Shown here piece by piece: positions 1 through 9,150 of a stretch of 64,000 nucleotides of DNA. How positions within the stretch are numbered: position 1 is the first letter of the stretch; each line of letters starts with the position of its first letter. Origin of the DNA: Plantibacter auratus (lineage in GTDB: Bacteria; Actinomycetota; Actinomycetes; Actinomycetales; Microbacteriaceae); assembly GCF_050587365.1 (NCBI RefSeq), contig NZ_JBOBFV010000002.1, positions 1,151,553 through 1,215,552 of the forward strand, read 5' to 3'. Both the position numbers and the translations under genes were made by a program. The notes beneath the pieces were generated by a model. It had not been told where the DNA came from. It saw only the letters and a program-made list of their open reading frames with translations, and ran no database searches.

Positions 1-112
1 GACGGTGATCCCGTCAGCCTCCTGACCGCACCGCTCATTCGAGCACCACGACGATTCGTGTCCTCCCGCGGCGGCCCCTCAGAGGACGCCCCTATCCGAA
101 AGAACGTCCGCC

Positions 113-664
113 TTGCGTGTACCCGACACGACCACCCGAACCCATCTCCGCTTCTGGCGTACCAGCGCACGACTCGCCGACGCCATCCTTGAGCTCACCT
201 CGAGCAAACCGTCGACCGAGGTGTCGGTCCGCGAGGTCGTCCTCAGCGCGGAGATCAATCGGACGACCTTCTACCACCACGCCCCCAGCCCCACGACACT
301 GCTCTGCGCAGCCTTGGCGAACGCCTTCGAGCGCACGATGGACACCGCGCTGATGACTCAGGATCAGCCACCGTTCGAGCAGTTGCTCGAGGCGACGATC
401 CAACACGTCAACGAGTACCAACGGATCTACCGCACGGCCCTCCCCGACCCCGCTGCCGCAGGCGCGCTCTTCCATACCCTCGCGTCGCACCTCGCCGTCC
501 GAGCCTGCTCCGCTGACCCCGGCATGGCGGCCGACCGTGCGTCGGCCATCGCCGGTGCCTCCGCGGAAGTGATCCGGTACAAGCTGGCCGCCTCCCGACG
601 ACGCCTCGACCGAGACGACATCATGGCGGTGCTCGCGTCAGCCCGGGAGCCGCTCCTCCGATGA
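113..664 (+). CDS. TetR/AcrR-family transcriptional regulator
   Basis: This encodes a protein of about 183 residues. The N-terminal third reads as a TetR DNA-binding domain: VSVREVVLSAEINRTTFYHH (residues ~37-56) fits the recognition helix followed by the family's T-F-Y-x-H/Y signature. The C-terminal helical part would be the ligand pocket and is not recognisable beyond family level. The start is uncertain: a TTG at 113 opens the frame, but there is neither a clear Shine-Dalgarno nor a -10 box at leaderless distance. The neighbour on the right is convergent, so no target is evident; the target may lie to the left of the window. Confidence 0.75.
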   Translation: MRVPDTTTRTHLRFWRTSARLADAILELTSSKPSTEVSVREVVLSAEINRTTFYHHAPSPTTLLCAALANAFERTMDTALMTQDQPPFEQLLEATIQHVNEYQRIYRTALPDPAAAGALFHTLASHLAVRACSADPGMAADRASAIAGASAEVIRYKLAASRRRLDRDDIMAVLASAREPLLR

Positions 665-769
665 CGGCCAGGTGGCGCGATCGGCCACATAGTGACACTG
701 CATTCGCGTCAGCGACGCCAGGCGGGATCGTGACACGCCGGTCCAACGGCAGACGACCCAATGCGGGGA

Positions 770-3598
770 TCAGCGGGGGGCCGACGCGGCGTCGAGCAGC
801 TCGAGCACGTGGCGGTAGTCCTCGCCCGTGGCGCGGGTCATCCCGAGCTCGCAGGTACGGTTGCAGGACGCGTGCGCGTCGGCACCCAGGGCGGCGACCT
901 CGGTGGCCTCGGCCTTCGTCGCGGACGCCGTCAGCTCGGGGTGCAGCATGCCGCGGTCGCCCGCGAAGGCGCAGCAGCCCCAGTCGTCCGGGACGTGCAC
1001 GCGCTCGGCCACGGCTTCGCCGATCAGCACGAGATCCGGGTCGAGGCCCATCTGTCGTGAGGAGCAGGTCGGGTGCAGGACGAGTTGCTCGATCTGCGCT
1101 GACACGTCGACCCGGGGCAAGATCTCCCGGGCGGCGAAGGCCACCGCGTCCTCGACGACCACGCCGCTCTCGCTGAGGAGCTTCGCGAAGCCCTCGGTGC
1201 AGCTCGACGCGTCGCTGACGACCACGAGCCCACTGTCGGCCACGGCCGCTCGGATGCGTTCGACCGTGCGTTGCTCGTTCACCGCAGCACCGGACGCGAA
1301 CCCCTTCGACGACCACGGGGTGCCGCAACAGATCGACTCCACGCCGTCGGGGACCATCATGCTCAGGCCCGCCCGCTCGAGCAGTCGGGTGAAAGCGCCC
1401 ATGACGCCGTCCCCGCCGTCCACCGCGCCGAACATGCTGTTCACGCACGCCGGGACGTAGATGCCGACGGTCGGACCGTCACCGGCACCCACCGTCCGGC
1501 CGAGGGCCTTCCGCGACCGTCCGCCGCCCGGCAGATCGCCCGAGTACTTCGGCACGGTGTCCGCGCCGAGCACGGCACGCGCGACGTCCGTCACCGCACC
1601 GACCACCGGGGCCGGCAAAAGCTTCGCGCCGGAGAGCGCGACCGAACCGATCCTCGTGACCGGCCCCCAACCGGTGGCAGCAGCCTTCCAGCCCGCGGCG
1701 GCGACCGGAGCCGCCTCCGTGCGCCGGATGCGCTTGACCAGCGCGCCCGTGTTGATCTGGACCGGGCACGCCGTCTGACACATCCCGTCGACGGCGCAGG
1801 TCTGCACGCCGGCGTAGTCGTAGTCGTCCGCGAGCTCCTCCGCGAGGGCGATGTCCCCGCGAGCGCGAGCGGACTCCTCGGCGCGGCGGACGACGATGCG
1901 CTGCCGCGGGGTCAGCGTCAGGTCGCGACTCGGGCAGACGGGTTCGCAGTACCCGCACTCCACGCAGCGATCGACCTCCTCCTCGACCGTCGGCTGGAGC
2001 TTGATCCCCTGGAGGTGCGCCTGGGGATCCTCGTCGATCAGCACGCCGGGGTTCATCACCCCGGCCGGGTCGACCAACCGCTTCAGCTCGAGCATCACCC
2101 CGTACAGTTCGTCGCCGTACTGCCGGCGGACGTACGGCGCCATGGCGCGACCCGTGCCGTGCTCGGCCTTCAGGTTGCCGCCCGCGTCGAGGACGAGGTC
2201 GACCATCTGTTCCGTGAAGCCGTTGAACCGGCCGAGTGCGGCGTCGCCCTCGAACCGGTCGGTCAGCATGAAGTGGATGTTGCCGTCCTTCGCGTGGCCG
2301 AAGATGACCGAGTCGCGATAGGCGTGCTGCACGAAGAGCTCCTGCAGGCTCGCGCAGGTGTCTGCGAGGGCGGCGGTCGGCACGACGATGTCCTCGAGGA
2401 GGGCCGTGGTGCCGGAGGGACGCGCTCCCGCGACCGAGGCGTAGAGGCCCTTCCGGAGTGCCCAGGCGCGCGACCGCTGGGATGCATCGCTCGAGAACAC
2501 CACCGGCGCGTGCACGTCCAGACCGTTCAGGAGCACACCGCCCGCCGTCGCGCGGTCCCTGAGTTCGACGGCGTCCTCGGAGCGGTACTCGACGAGGAGT
2601 GCCGCGTGATCCTGCGGCGTGAAGCCCTGGATCTCCGCCGGGCTGCTGGGGAGACGCTGCCCGACCGTCAGGGACGTGGCGTCCATGAGCTCGAGCGTCG
2701 CGGCTCCGGACGCGACCAGCTCGGGCAGCGCGCGCGTCGCCGCGTCGAGGGAGGGGAACACGGCCAGCGCCGTCGACACCAGCGGGAGGACGGGGACGGT
2801 GCGGAAGGTCGCCTCGGCGACGAATGCCAGCGTGCCCTCCGAGCCGATGATGAGGTGCTGCAGGACGTCCACGGGCGACTCGAAGTCGAGGAACGCGTTG
2901 ATCCCGTACCCCATGGTGTTCTTCAGGGAGAACTGGCGCTCGATGGACGCGACCGACGCCGGGTCCGATCGCACGCGGCGCTGCAGGCGCTCGATACCCT
3001 CGGCGAGTTCCGGTTCCGCTTCGTGGAGCCGTCGGTCGGCCGTCGGGTCGGCCGTGTCGATCGTGGTGCCGGACGGGAGGACGAACACCATCGACTCCAG
3101 CGTCCGGTAGGTGTTCTCGTCGATCCCGCAGGCCATGCCGCTGGAGTTGTTCGCGATGACGCCGCCGATCGTGCACGCCACCTCGCTCGCCGGATCCGGG
3201 CCGAGGCGGTAGCCGAGTCGCGTGAGTCGCGCGTTGACCTGCGCAACCGTCGCCCCCGGCTGTACTCGGACACGCTTGCCGTCGTCGAGCACCTCGATGG
3301 ACTTGAACCGCTGCCTGGTGTCGACGATGATGCCGGAACCGGAGGCCTGACCGGACAGGCTGGTGCCGCCCGACCGGAACGTGACGGGCGCGGCGGACCG
3401 CGTCGCCGCCCGGAGGATCGATGCGACCTCGGCGGCGCTCTCCGCGATGACGACCGCCTCGGGCGTCAGCAGGTAGTGCGATGCATCCCCGGCGTACGCG
3501 GCCAGGTCGATCGCCCGGGTGCGGATCCGGGAGGGGTCGCCCACGGCTTCGCCGATGGCTTCGGTGATGAGGGATGGGACGGTGGTCGGGTGTGCCAC
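770..3598 (-). CDS. FAD-linked oxidase with Fe-S and CCG domains, probable D-lactate dehydrogenase
   Basis: This is a 942-residue membrane-associated-type respiratory dehydrogenase. Residues ~35-175 form the FAD_binding_4 domain, with the PP loop FRSGGTSLSGQ near 74-84. Residues ~200-520 are the FAD-oxidase C-terminal domain (GHAKDGNIHF, EHGTGR). Cysteines at 545, 548, 551 and 555, plus 601, 607 and 611, build two 4Fe-4S clusters. The C-terminal ~200 residues carry two CCG-type motifs. Family members oxidise D-lactate, glycolate or D-2-hydroxyglutarate and pass electrons to quinone. The substrate is inferred to be D-lactate because murQ, whose product releases D-lactate, lies just upstream on the same strand. 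The start is GTG at 3598, preceded by GAAGGAAG. It is the last gene of the cluster, 118 nt from nagB. Confidence 0.9.
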   Translation of the reverse strand: MAHPTTVPSLITEAIGEAVGDPSRIRTRAIDLAAYAGDASHYLLTPEAVVIAESAAEVASILRAATRSAAPVTFRSGGTSLSGQASGSGIIVDTRQRFKSIEVLDDGKRVRVQPGATVAQVNARLTRLGYRLGPDPASEVACTIGGVIANNSSGMACGIDENTYRTLESMVFVLPSGTTIDTADPTADRRLHEAEPELAEGIERLQRRVRSDPASVASIERQFSLKNTMGYGINAFLDFESPVDVLQHLIIGSEGTLAFVAEATFRTVPVLPLVSTALAVFPSLDAATRALPELVASGAATLELMDATSLTVGQRLPSSPAEIQGFTPQDHAALLVEYRSEDAVELRDRATAGGVLLNGLDVHAPVVFSSDASQRSRAWALRKGLYASVAGARPSGTTALLEDIVVPTAALADTCASLQELFVQHAYRDSVIFGHAKDGNIHFMLTDRFEGDAALGRFNGFTEQMVDLVLDAGGNLKAEHGTGRAMAPYVRRQYGDELYGVMLELKRLVDPAGVMNPGVLIDEDPQAHLQGIKLQPTVEEEVDRCVECGYCEPVCPSRDLTLTPRQRIVVRRAEESARARGDIALAEELADDYDYAGVQTCAVDGMCQTACPVQINTGALVKRIRRTEAAPVAAAGWKAAATGWGPVTRIGSVALSGAKLLPAPVVGAVTDVARAVLGADTVPKYSGDLPGGGRSRKALGRTVGAGDGPTVGIYVPACVNSMFGAVDGGDGVMGAFTRLLERAGLSMMVPDGVESICCGTPWSSKGFASGAAVNEQRTVERIRAAVADSGLVVVSDASSCTEGFAKLLSESGVVVEDAVAFAAREILPRVDVSAQIEQLVLHPTCSSRQMGLDPDLVLIGEAVAERVHVPDDWGCCAFAGDRGMLHPELTASATKAEATEVAALGADAHASCNRTCELGMTRATGEDYRHVLELLDAASAPR

Positions 3599-3716
3599 GA
3601 GGCTTCCTTCTCGAATGCGGGCGTCAGCGGGGTGCAGGGGAGTGGGGTGCTGGGTTGCGGCTGCGGTGGCCGGACGCCTCAGAGGATGGGGCGTCGTCGG
3701 CCATCACCCGGCCGAT

Positions 3717-4502
3717 TCACTCGAAGCGTTGCCAGTCCGGCCGGTTGTCGTAGGTGTAGCGATAGTAGTCCGACAACCGCAGCCCTGATGCCGCTGCCTC
3801 GTCGACGATGACGGTCGCGTGCTCGTGCAGCTGGAGCGCCGACCCGGGGACGAACGCGCTGAGCGGTCCTTCGACGGCGGCCGCGACGGCGTCGGCCTTC
3901 CCCGCACCCTGGGCGACTAACACGAGCTCGCGCGCCTCGAGGATGGTCCCGAGTCCCTGCGTCATGCAGTGGGTCGGTACCTGGTCGGGCGAGTCGAAGA
4001 AGCGGGCGTTGTCCTGGCGGGTCTTCGGCGCCAGGGTCTTGATGCGCGTGCGTGACGCGAACGACGACGTGGGCTCGTTGAACCCGATGTGCCCGTTCGA
4101 CCCGATGCCGAGGATCTGCACGTCGATGCCGCCGGCCTCCGCGATGGCCCGGTCGTACTCCTTCGCGGCGGCCGCGAGGTCTGCGGCGCGACCGTCCGGG
4201 ACACGGACGCGCGAGGGGTCGAAGCCGAGCGGGGCGACGACCTCGCGCGCGATCACGCTGGCGTACGACTCGGGGTGGTCGGCGGGGATGCCCACGTACT
4301 CGTCCAGCGCGAAGCCGCGCGCTTCGGCGAACGACAGCGAGCCCGCCTGCACGCGACGGGCCAGTTCCGTGTAGATGCCCTGCGGGCTGGACCCGGTCGC
4401 GAGCCCGATGACGGCCTGGGGCCGCCCGGCGACGATCGACGCGATCTTCGCGCCGGCGACGCGACCGACCTCGGCGGCGTCGGGAAGGATGATGATCTCC
4501 AC
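3717..4502 (-). CDS. nagB: Glucosamine-6-phosphate deaminase
   Basis: The 261-residue product converts glucosamine-6-phosphate to fructose-6-phosphate and ammonia, feeding amino sugars into glycolysis. The family signatures are present: LATGSSPQG near the N terminus, DEYVGIPADHPESY around residue 67, and the catalytic loop GIGSNGHIGFNEP around residue 132. Length is normal for the family. The start is GTG at 4502 with AGGA a few bases upstream, 19 nt after the murQ stop, so the two are probably co-transcribed. The pathway from the MurQ product also needs GlcNAc-6-phosphate deacetylase (NagA), which is not in this window. Confidence 0.95.
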   Translation of the reverse strand: MEIIILPDAAEVGRVAGAKIASIVAGRPQAVIGLATGSSPQGIYTELARRVQAGSLSFAEARGFALDEYVGIPADHPESYASVIAREVVAPLGFDPSRVRVPDGRAADLAAAAKEYDRAIAEAGGIDVQILGIGSNGHIGFNEPTSSFASRTRIKTLAPKTRQDNARFFDSPDQVPTHCMTQGLGTILEARELVLVAQGAGKADAVAAAVEGPLSAFVPGSALQLHEHATVIVDEAAASGLRLSDYYRYTYDNRPDWQRFE

Positions 4503-4521
4503 GGTGTCCTCTCGTTCCTGC

Positions 4522-5439
4522 TCAGGCGCTCGCCGCAGCCACGGCCGAGCGGACGTCGCCCACGTGCGATTCCAGCAGCCGGGCGGCCGTCGCTGCGTCC
4601 ACGTCGGCGAGGAGCATGACGACCGCGGTCTTGGCGTGGGCGCCGGCCTGCTCCAGGGCGTCGTCGGCGATCGACCGTTCGACCCCGGTGGCGTCCGCGA
4701 CGATCCGCTGCGCGCGGTCGACGAGCTTCTCGTTCGTCGGCTTCACGTCGACCATCAGATTGGAGAAGACCTTGCCCGAGCGCACCATGGACGCGGTGGA
4801 CAGCATGTTGCACACGAGCTTCTGTGCGGTGCCGGCCTTCAGACGGGTCGAACCGGTGAGCGCCTCGGGGCCGGTCATCACCTCGATGGCGATGTCCGCC
4901 TCGGCGCTGATCCTGGCGTTCCGGTTGCAGGACACGGCGATCGTCCCAGCGCCCAGGTGGCGTGCGTAGCGCAGGCCGCCGATGACGTACGGGGTGCGAC
5001 CACTGGCCGCGAGACCGACGACGACGTCCGTGGGGCGGAGGTCGGCCGCGATGAGTTCCGAGGCGCCGAGCTCGATGTCGTCCTCAGCACCCTCGACGGC
5101 GACGACGAAGGCGTGCTCGCCCCCGGCGATGAGCCCCAGGACTTCGGAGGGATCGGTACCGAAGGTCGGCGGGCACTCGACCGCGTCGAGCAGTCCGATC
5201 CGACCGCTCGTCCCCGCACCGAGGTAGATCAGTCGTCCACCCCGCCGACGAGCCTCCGTGATGCGTTCCACGGCGCGCGCGATGCTCGGCAGTTCCGCTC
5301 GGACGGCGTCGGCGACGAGTCGGTCCTCGTCATTGATCACCTCGAGCAGCCGGAGCGTGTCCAGCGTGTCGAGGTCGACCGTGCGCGGGTTGCGTCCCTC
5401 GGTGGAGAGCGCTGCCAAGGTACTCGATGCTTCAGGCAC
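4522..5439 (-). CDS. murQ: N-acetylmuramic acid 6-phosphate etherase
   Basis: The 305-residue protein cleaves the lactyl ether of MurNAc-6-phosphate to GlcNAc-6-phosphate and D-lactate in the cytoplasm. The SIS fold is marked by YLGAGTSGRIGLLDAVECPP (residues ~66-85), the MurQ sugar-phosphate loop, and by VVGLAASGRTPYV further on. Length is typical. The start is GTG at 5439 with a good GGAGGG Shine-Dalgarno. It sits between anmK and nagB on the same strand, the order expected for recycling or scavenging of peptidoglycan sugars. The D-lactate produced is the presumed substrate of the dehydrogenase encoded two genes downstream. Confidence 0.95.
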   Translation of the reverse strand: MPEASSTLAALSTEGRNPRTVDLDTLDTLRLLEVINDEDRLVADAVRAELPSIARAVERITEARRRGGRLIYLGAGTSGRIGLLDAVECPPTFGTDPSEVLGLIAGGEHAFVVAVEGAEDDIELGASELIAADLRPTDVVVGLAASGRTPYVIGGLRYARHLGAGTIAVSCNRNARISAEADIAIEVMTGPEALTGSTRLKAGTAQKLVCNMLSTASMVRSGKVFSNLMVDVKPTNEKLVDRAQRIVADATGVERSIADDALEQAGAHAKTAVVMLLADVDAATAARLLESHVGDVRSAVAAASA

Positions 5440-5505
5440 GAACGGCCCTCCGTTCTGGGTCGGACGGGCTGGCGCCGTCGTAGTGATCCGTGGGGCTGTC
5501 GACGG

Positions 5506-6657
5506 TCATGCTTCGAACCGCAGCGAGCGAGGCGGCCCGTCGAGCGTCCGCGCGGGGAGCGAGTGCCCCGGGACGATCGCGCCGAGGACGCTGCCGTGCG
5601 AGGCGCCGGTGGCCGAGGGGAGGGATCCCGCCTGGCCGTTCACCGTCAGGAAGCCGAGGACCGCGAAGGCGAGCGCCTCCTTCGCATCGGACGGGAGGCC
5701 CGCTTCGTCGCTGCTGACGACGTCGGCCTCGGGGAGTGCGGCCCGGATGCGCGCGACGAGCTGGGGATTGCGCACCCCACCACCGGCGAGGATGACGCGC
5801 TCCACCCCACGTACGGCGTCGGCGACGGTCCGTGCGGTCAATTCGGTCAGGGTCGCGACGAGGTCCTCGATCGGAAGCGTCGGACGGCCGGCGAGCTGCT
5901 TGCGGAGGTAGTCGAGGTGGAACAGTTCCTTGCCCGTCGACTTCGGGGCGGGGCGCTGGTAGTACGGCTCGCGCAGGAGGAGGTCGAGCGTCTCCTCGTC
6001 GACGGTGCCACGCGCGGCGAGCTCGCCGTCGGCGTCGAACTGCCGGGCGCCGCCGGTGTGCTCGGCGACGACGGCATCGATGAGTGCGTTCGCCGGTCCG
6101 CTGTCGAAGGCGATCGGGTCCTGGCCGGGCCGCACGATGGTGGCGTTGGCGATGCCGCCGAGGTTGACTGCCGCTGCGGTCTCGCCACCCAGCCAGAGCG
6201 CGTCGATCATGCTGACCAGCGGAGCACCCTGCCCGCCGGCTGCGACGTCACGCGAACGCAGGTCGGCGACGACGGTGCAGCCGGTGCGCTCGGCGATCCA
6301 GGCCGGCTGGCCGAGCTGCAGCGTGCCCTCGACCCGGCCGTCCTCGACCCAGTGGTACATCGTCTGGCCGTGGGAGACGATCAGGTCGGCGTCACCGTCG
6401 CAGAGCTCCGCGACCGCTCGCACCGCGAGATCGGCGAAGGCCTGCCCGATCCGCGTGTCCAACCGACAGATGTCGTCGACACTGGTGGTCGCCGGTGGCA
6501 GGGCTGCGGTGATCGCGGCTCGCAGTTCCGGGTCGTACCCGGCGGTGAGCATCCCGAGCGGGCGGACGACGAGGGTGTCGCCGTCCACGCTGATCTCGGC
6601 TGCGGCGGCGTCGATCGCATCGTGCGAGGTGCCGGACATGAGGCCGATGACGCGCAT
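5506..6657 (-). CDS. anmK: Anhydro-N-acetylmuramic acid kinase
   Basis: The 383-residue kinase opens and phosphorylates 1,6-anhydro-MurNAc to MurNAc-6-phosphate, the MurQ substrate. The opening MRVIGLMSGTSHDAIDAA is the ATP-binding phosphate-1 motif of AnmK, and VNLGGIAN, DSGPANALID and LAGGGVRNPQL are also family signatures. The start at 6657 puts this motif at the N terminus; the frame stays open far upstream only because it is antisense to the MFS gene. The gap to the transporter gene is 8 nt, so translation is probably coupled. Its presence points to lytic transglycosylase products as the source sugar. Confidence 0.95.
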   Translation of the reverse strand: MRVIGLMSGTSHDAIDAAAAEISVDGDTLVVRPLGMLTAGYDPELRAAITAALPPATTSVDDICRLDTRIGQAFADLAVRAVAELCDGDADLIVSHGQTMYHWVEDGRVEGTLQLGQPAWIAERTGCTVVADLRSRDVAAGGQGAPLVSMIDALWLGGETAAAVNLGGIANATIVRPGQDPIAFDSGPANALIDAVVAEHTGGARQFDADGELAARGTVDEETLDLLLREPYYQRPAPKSTGKELFHLDYLRKQLAGRPTLPIEDLVATLTELTARTVADAVRGVERVILAGGGVRNPQLVARIRAALPEADVVSSDEAGLPSDAKEALAFAVLGFLTVNGQAGSLPSATGASHGSVLGAIVPGHSLPARTLDGPPRSLRFEA

Positions 6658-6665
6658 CGGGCGGC

Positions 6666-7991
6666 TCACTTGCGCAGCTCCGCCCGGTGGGCGTTCCCGC
6701 GGAGCGTGCCGATGGCGATCGCGCTCACCAGGCAGGTCGCCATCACGTAGTACGCCGGGACGTCGACGTTGCCGGTGGAGGCGATCAGCGACGTGATGAT
6801 GAGGCCGGCGCTGCCCGAGAAGACGGCGTTCGAGATCGAGTAGGACAGTCCGAGGCCGGTGTACCGCACGGAGGTGGGGAACATCTCGGCGAGCATGGCG
6901 GGGCCCGGGCCCGCGATCAGGCCGACGACCGCTCCGGCGACGAACACGGCGAGGCCGTGGACTCCGACGCCGAGGTCCGGGTTCTGCAGCACGTTGAGCA
7001 GGGGCAGCGCCAGGATCACGATGAGCCCGGTGCCGGTGAGCATCACCCAACGCCGACCGATCTTGTCCGACAGCCAGCCGGCCGGGAGGATCGTCGCGGC
7101 GAAGCCGGCGTTCGCGAGGACCGTGGAGATCAGTGCTTCCTGGAACGAGGCGTTGAGGCTGCTCTGGAGGTAGGAGGGCATGACGACGAGGAAGGTGTAC
7201 CCGGCGGCGGACCAGCCCATCAGGCGACCGATCCCCAGGAGGATCGCCTTGGCGGTCTCGGCGGCGCCCGCCCGCACGACCACCGGCTTGGCGACGTCGG
7301 TGGTGTCGGCGGCGGCGACCTTCTGGAACTCCGGGGTCTCCTCGAGCTTCAGGCGGAGGAACAGGGCGACCGCGCCGAGGGGGATGGCGAGCAGGAAGGC
7401 GATCCGCCAGCCCCACGCCGCCAGATCGGCTTCGGACAGCAGGGATGCCAGCAGCGCGACGGTACCGGCGCCGCCGAGGAGTCCGAGCGCGACCGTGAAC
7501 GACTGCCACGATCCGTAGAAGCCGCGCTTCCCGGCCGGTGCGAACTCGGTCATGACCGAGACGGCGCCACCGAACTCACCGCCGGCGGAGAGACCCTGCA
7601 GGATGCGCACGATCGTGAGCAGGATGGGCGCCGCGATGCCGATGGAGGCGTACGTCGGGAGGATACCGATGAGTGCGGTCGCCCCGGACATCATGACCAG
7701 GACGAGGATGAGGGTCGGCTTGCGGCCGATCCGATCGCCGATCCGGCCGAAGAGCGCCGCCCCGACCGGGCGGAAGAAGAAGGCGATCGCGAAGGACGCG
7801 TAGGTCGCGATGAGCGACTCGATACCGGTCTGCTGGCCGTCACTGAAGAACTGTGCGGCGAGGATCGTGGCGAGGAACCCGTAGATCCCGAACTCGTACC
7901 ACTCGATGAAGTTGCCGACGCTGCCGGCGACGATGGCCCGGCGTCGGGCGGTGCTGCTGATCACGTCGCTGCGTGGTGTGGAGCTGGTCAC
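6666..7991 (-). CDS. MFS transporter, metabolite:H+ symporter (MHS) type
   Basis: This is a twelve-helix major facilitator of about 441 residues. SVGNFIEWYEFGIYGF in helix 1 and GRIGDRIGRKP in the helix 2-3 loop are characteristic of the MHS subfamily (ShiA/ProP-like). It is the first gene of the anmK-murQ-nagB cluster, so uptake of a muropeptide-derived sugar such as MurNAc or anhydro-MurNAc is a reasonable inference; the better-known MurP route is a PTS, which is absent here. The start chosen is GTG at 7991, four bases after GGGAGG. An in-frame ATG at 8021 is possible but lacks a ribosome site. Confidence 0.85.
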   Translation of the reverse strand: MTSSTPRSDVISSTARRRAIVAGSVGNFIEWYEFGIYGFLATILAAQFFSDGQQTGIESLIATYASFAIAFFFRPVGAALFGRIGDRIGRKPTLILVLVMMSGATALIGILPTYASIGIAAPILLTIVRILQGLSAGGEFGGAVSVMTEFAPAGKRGFYGSWQSFTVALGLLGGAGTVALLASLLSEADLAAWGWRIAFLLAIPLGAVALFLRLKLEETPEFQKVAAADTTDVAKPVVVRAGAAETAKAILLGIGRLMGWSAAGYTFLVVMPSYLQSSLNASFQEALISTVLANAGFAATILPAGWLSDKIGRRWVMLTGTGLIVILALPLLNVLQNPDLGVGVHGLAVFVAGAVVGLIAGPGPAMLAEMFPTSVRYTGLGLSYSISNAVFSGSAGLIITSLIASTGNVDVPAYYVMATCLVSAIAIGTLRGNAHRAELRK

Positions 7992-8103
7992 GGGACCTCC
8001 CTTGGTTCCTGGATCGTGCATGCCGGCAGCACCCGCGGTACTCCGCTACACGTGTCGGCCAGTCCGCACCTGAGGAGGGCACTGGTCGCGAGTCGGTGCA
8101 ACA

Positions 8104-8143
8104 AACATACACAATTCGATCATGGATGGTAATTTCCATACAT
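8104..8143. promoter_or_regulatory. Promoter of the MurNAc cluster overlapped by a probable RpiR operator
   Basis: Positions 8122-8143 form an AT-rich inverted repeat centred between 8132 and 8133, with 9 of 11 base pairs matching and TGGTAATTTCCA as its core (8127-8138). Reading leftward, TTACCA (8132-8127) and TATGTT (8109-8104) make a -35/-10 pair with a 17-bp spacer, so the palindrome covers the -35 box of the transporter promoter. The divergent gene encodes an RpiR-type regulator, whose family binds such palindromes. That this protein binds here is inferred. Confidence 0.6.
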
Positions 8144-8193
8144 ACTGACCGCGGGTGCCGACGGTACAGTGATGACGGTCGAGAGGAGCACCG

Positions 8194-9084
8194 ATGGGAG
8201 CCGACGTCCACCGGACATCACGGGCGGTGTCCACCGAGGTGCGCGCCCGTCTCGACGAACTCCGTCCCTCCGAGCGGCGGATCGCCGAATCGCTGCTCGC
8301 CGACCCGGGTGCCTTCGCAACGCGATCGGTCGCCGAGATCGCCGAGGAGGCCTCGACGTCGACGACGACGGTCGTGCGCTTCACGCGCAAGATCGGCTAT
8401 GACCGCTTCAAGGACTTCCGCCACGACCTGACCGAGGAGAACCTCCGCGAGCGGCTCGCGCTCGCCGGGACGAACGTGCAGTCGCCCGACATCGTCGCCG
8501 GAGACAGCCTCGACGACATCGTCGCGAAGGTCGCCGCGAACGAATCCCTCTCGATCGCCGACACCGCACAGGCGCTCGACACGGCAGCCCTCACGCGTGC
8601 GGTCGCCGCGGTCGCCGGCGCTCGCCGGGTCGACATCTTCGGTGTCGGAGCGAGCTCCATCGTCGCCGTCGACCTGCAGCGGAAGCTCTCGCGGATCGGG
8701 CGCGTGGCGCTCGAATGGCCAGACCCTCATGCCGCCTGGACCGCCGCTGCGATCCTCGACGAGCAGGCGGTCGCCGTCGCGATCTCGCACTCCGGCGCGA
8801 CCGCTGACACCGTCGACTACCTCCGGCTCGCGGCCCGCTCCGGGGCGACGACCATCGCGATCACCAACCACGCGGAGTCGACCCTGGCGACCAGCGCGGA
8901 CATCGTCCTCCAGACGTCCGCGCGGGAGACGGCGTTCCGGTCTGGGGCGCTCGGCAGTCGGATCGCACAGCTGATGGTCGTCGACTGTCTCTTCATCGGT
9001 GTCGCCCAGGTCGACGCTGAAGCGTCCATCGGTGCGCTGCAGCGGACCTTCGACGCGGTCCGGGAGCGTCGCTCCTCCGAGTGA
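8194..9084 (+). CDS. RpiR/MurR-family transcriptional regulator with SIS domain
   Basis: The 296-residue protein has an N-terminal HTH_6 domain (residues ~10-85, including SVAEIAEEASTSTTTVVRFT) and a C-terminal SIS sugar-phosphate-binding domain (~130-265, with DIFGVGASSIVAVDLQRKL). This layout is that of MurR and its relatives. It is divergent from the transporter-anmK-murQ-nagB-dehydrogenase cluster and faces an inverted repeat over that cluster's promoter. It is therefore the likely local regulator, with MurNAc-6-phosphate or a related phosphosugar as effector. The ATG at 8194 has GGAG upstream. Confidence 0.9.
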   Translation: MGADVHRTSRAVSTEVRARLDELRPSERRIAESLLADPGAFATRSVAEIAEEASTSTTTVVRFTRKIGYDRFKDFRHDLTEENLRERLALAGTNVQSPDIVAGDSLDDIVAKVAANESLSIADTAQALDTAALTRAVAAVAGARRVDIFGVGASSIVAVDLQRKLSRIGRVALEWPDPHAAWTAAAILDEQAVAVAISHSGATADTVDYLRLAARSGATTIAITNHAESTLATSADIVLQTSARETAFRSGALGSRIAQLMVVDCLFIGVAQVDAEASIGALQRTFDAVRERRSSE

Positions 9085-9150
9085 TGCCGGTGCCGGGCCC
9101 TCTGCACAGCAGGGCGTCGACCGCGAGGGTTGCCATCGCGACCGGCCTGG

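Noticed and set aside
1271..3811. A very long open frame (846 codons) opposite the FAD/Fe-S dehydrogenase
   Set aside because: It is the antisense of a well-supported gene. High-GC DNA keeps such shadow frames open, and the translation is Arg-rich with no family motif.
4375..6750. A 791-codon frame opposite nagB, murQ and anmK
   Set aside because: It is a shadow spanning three recognised genes on the other strand.
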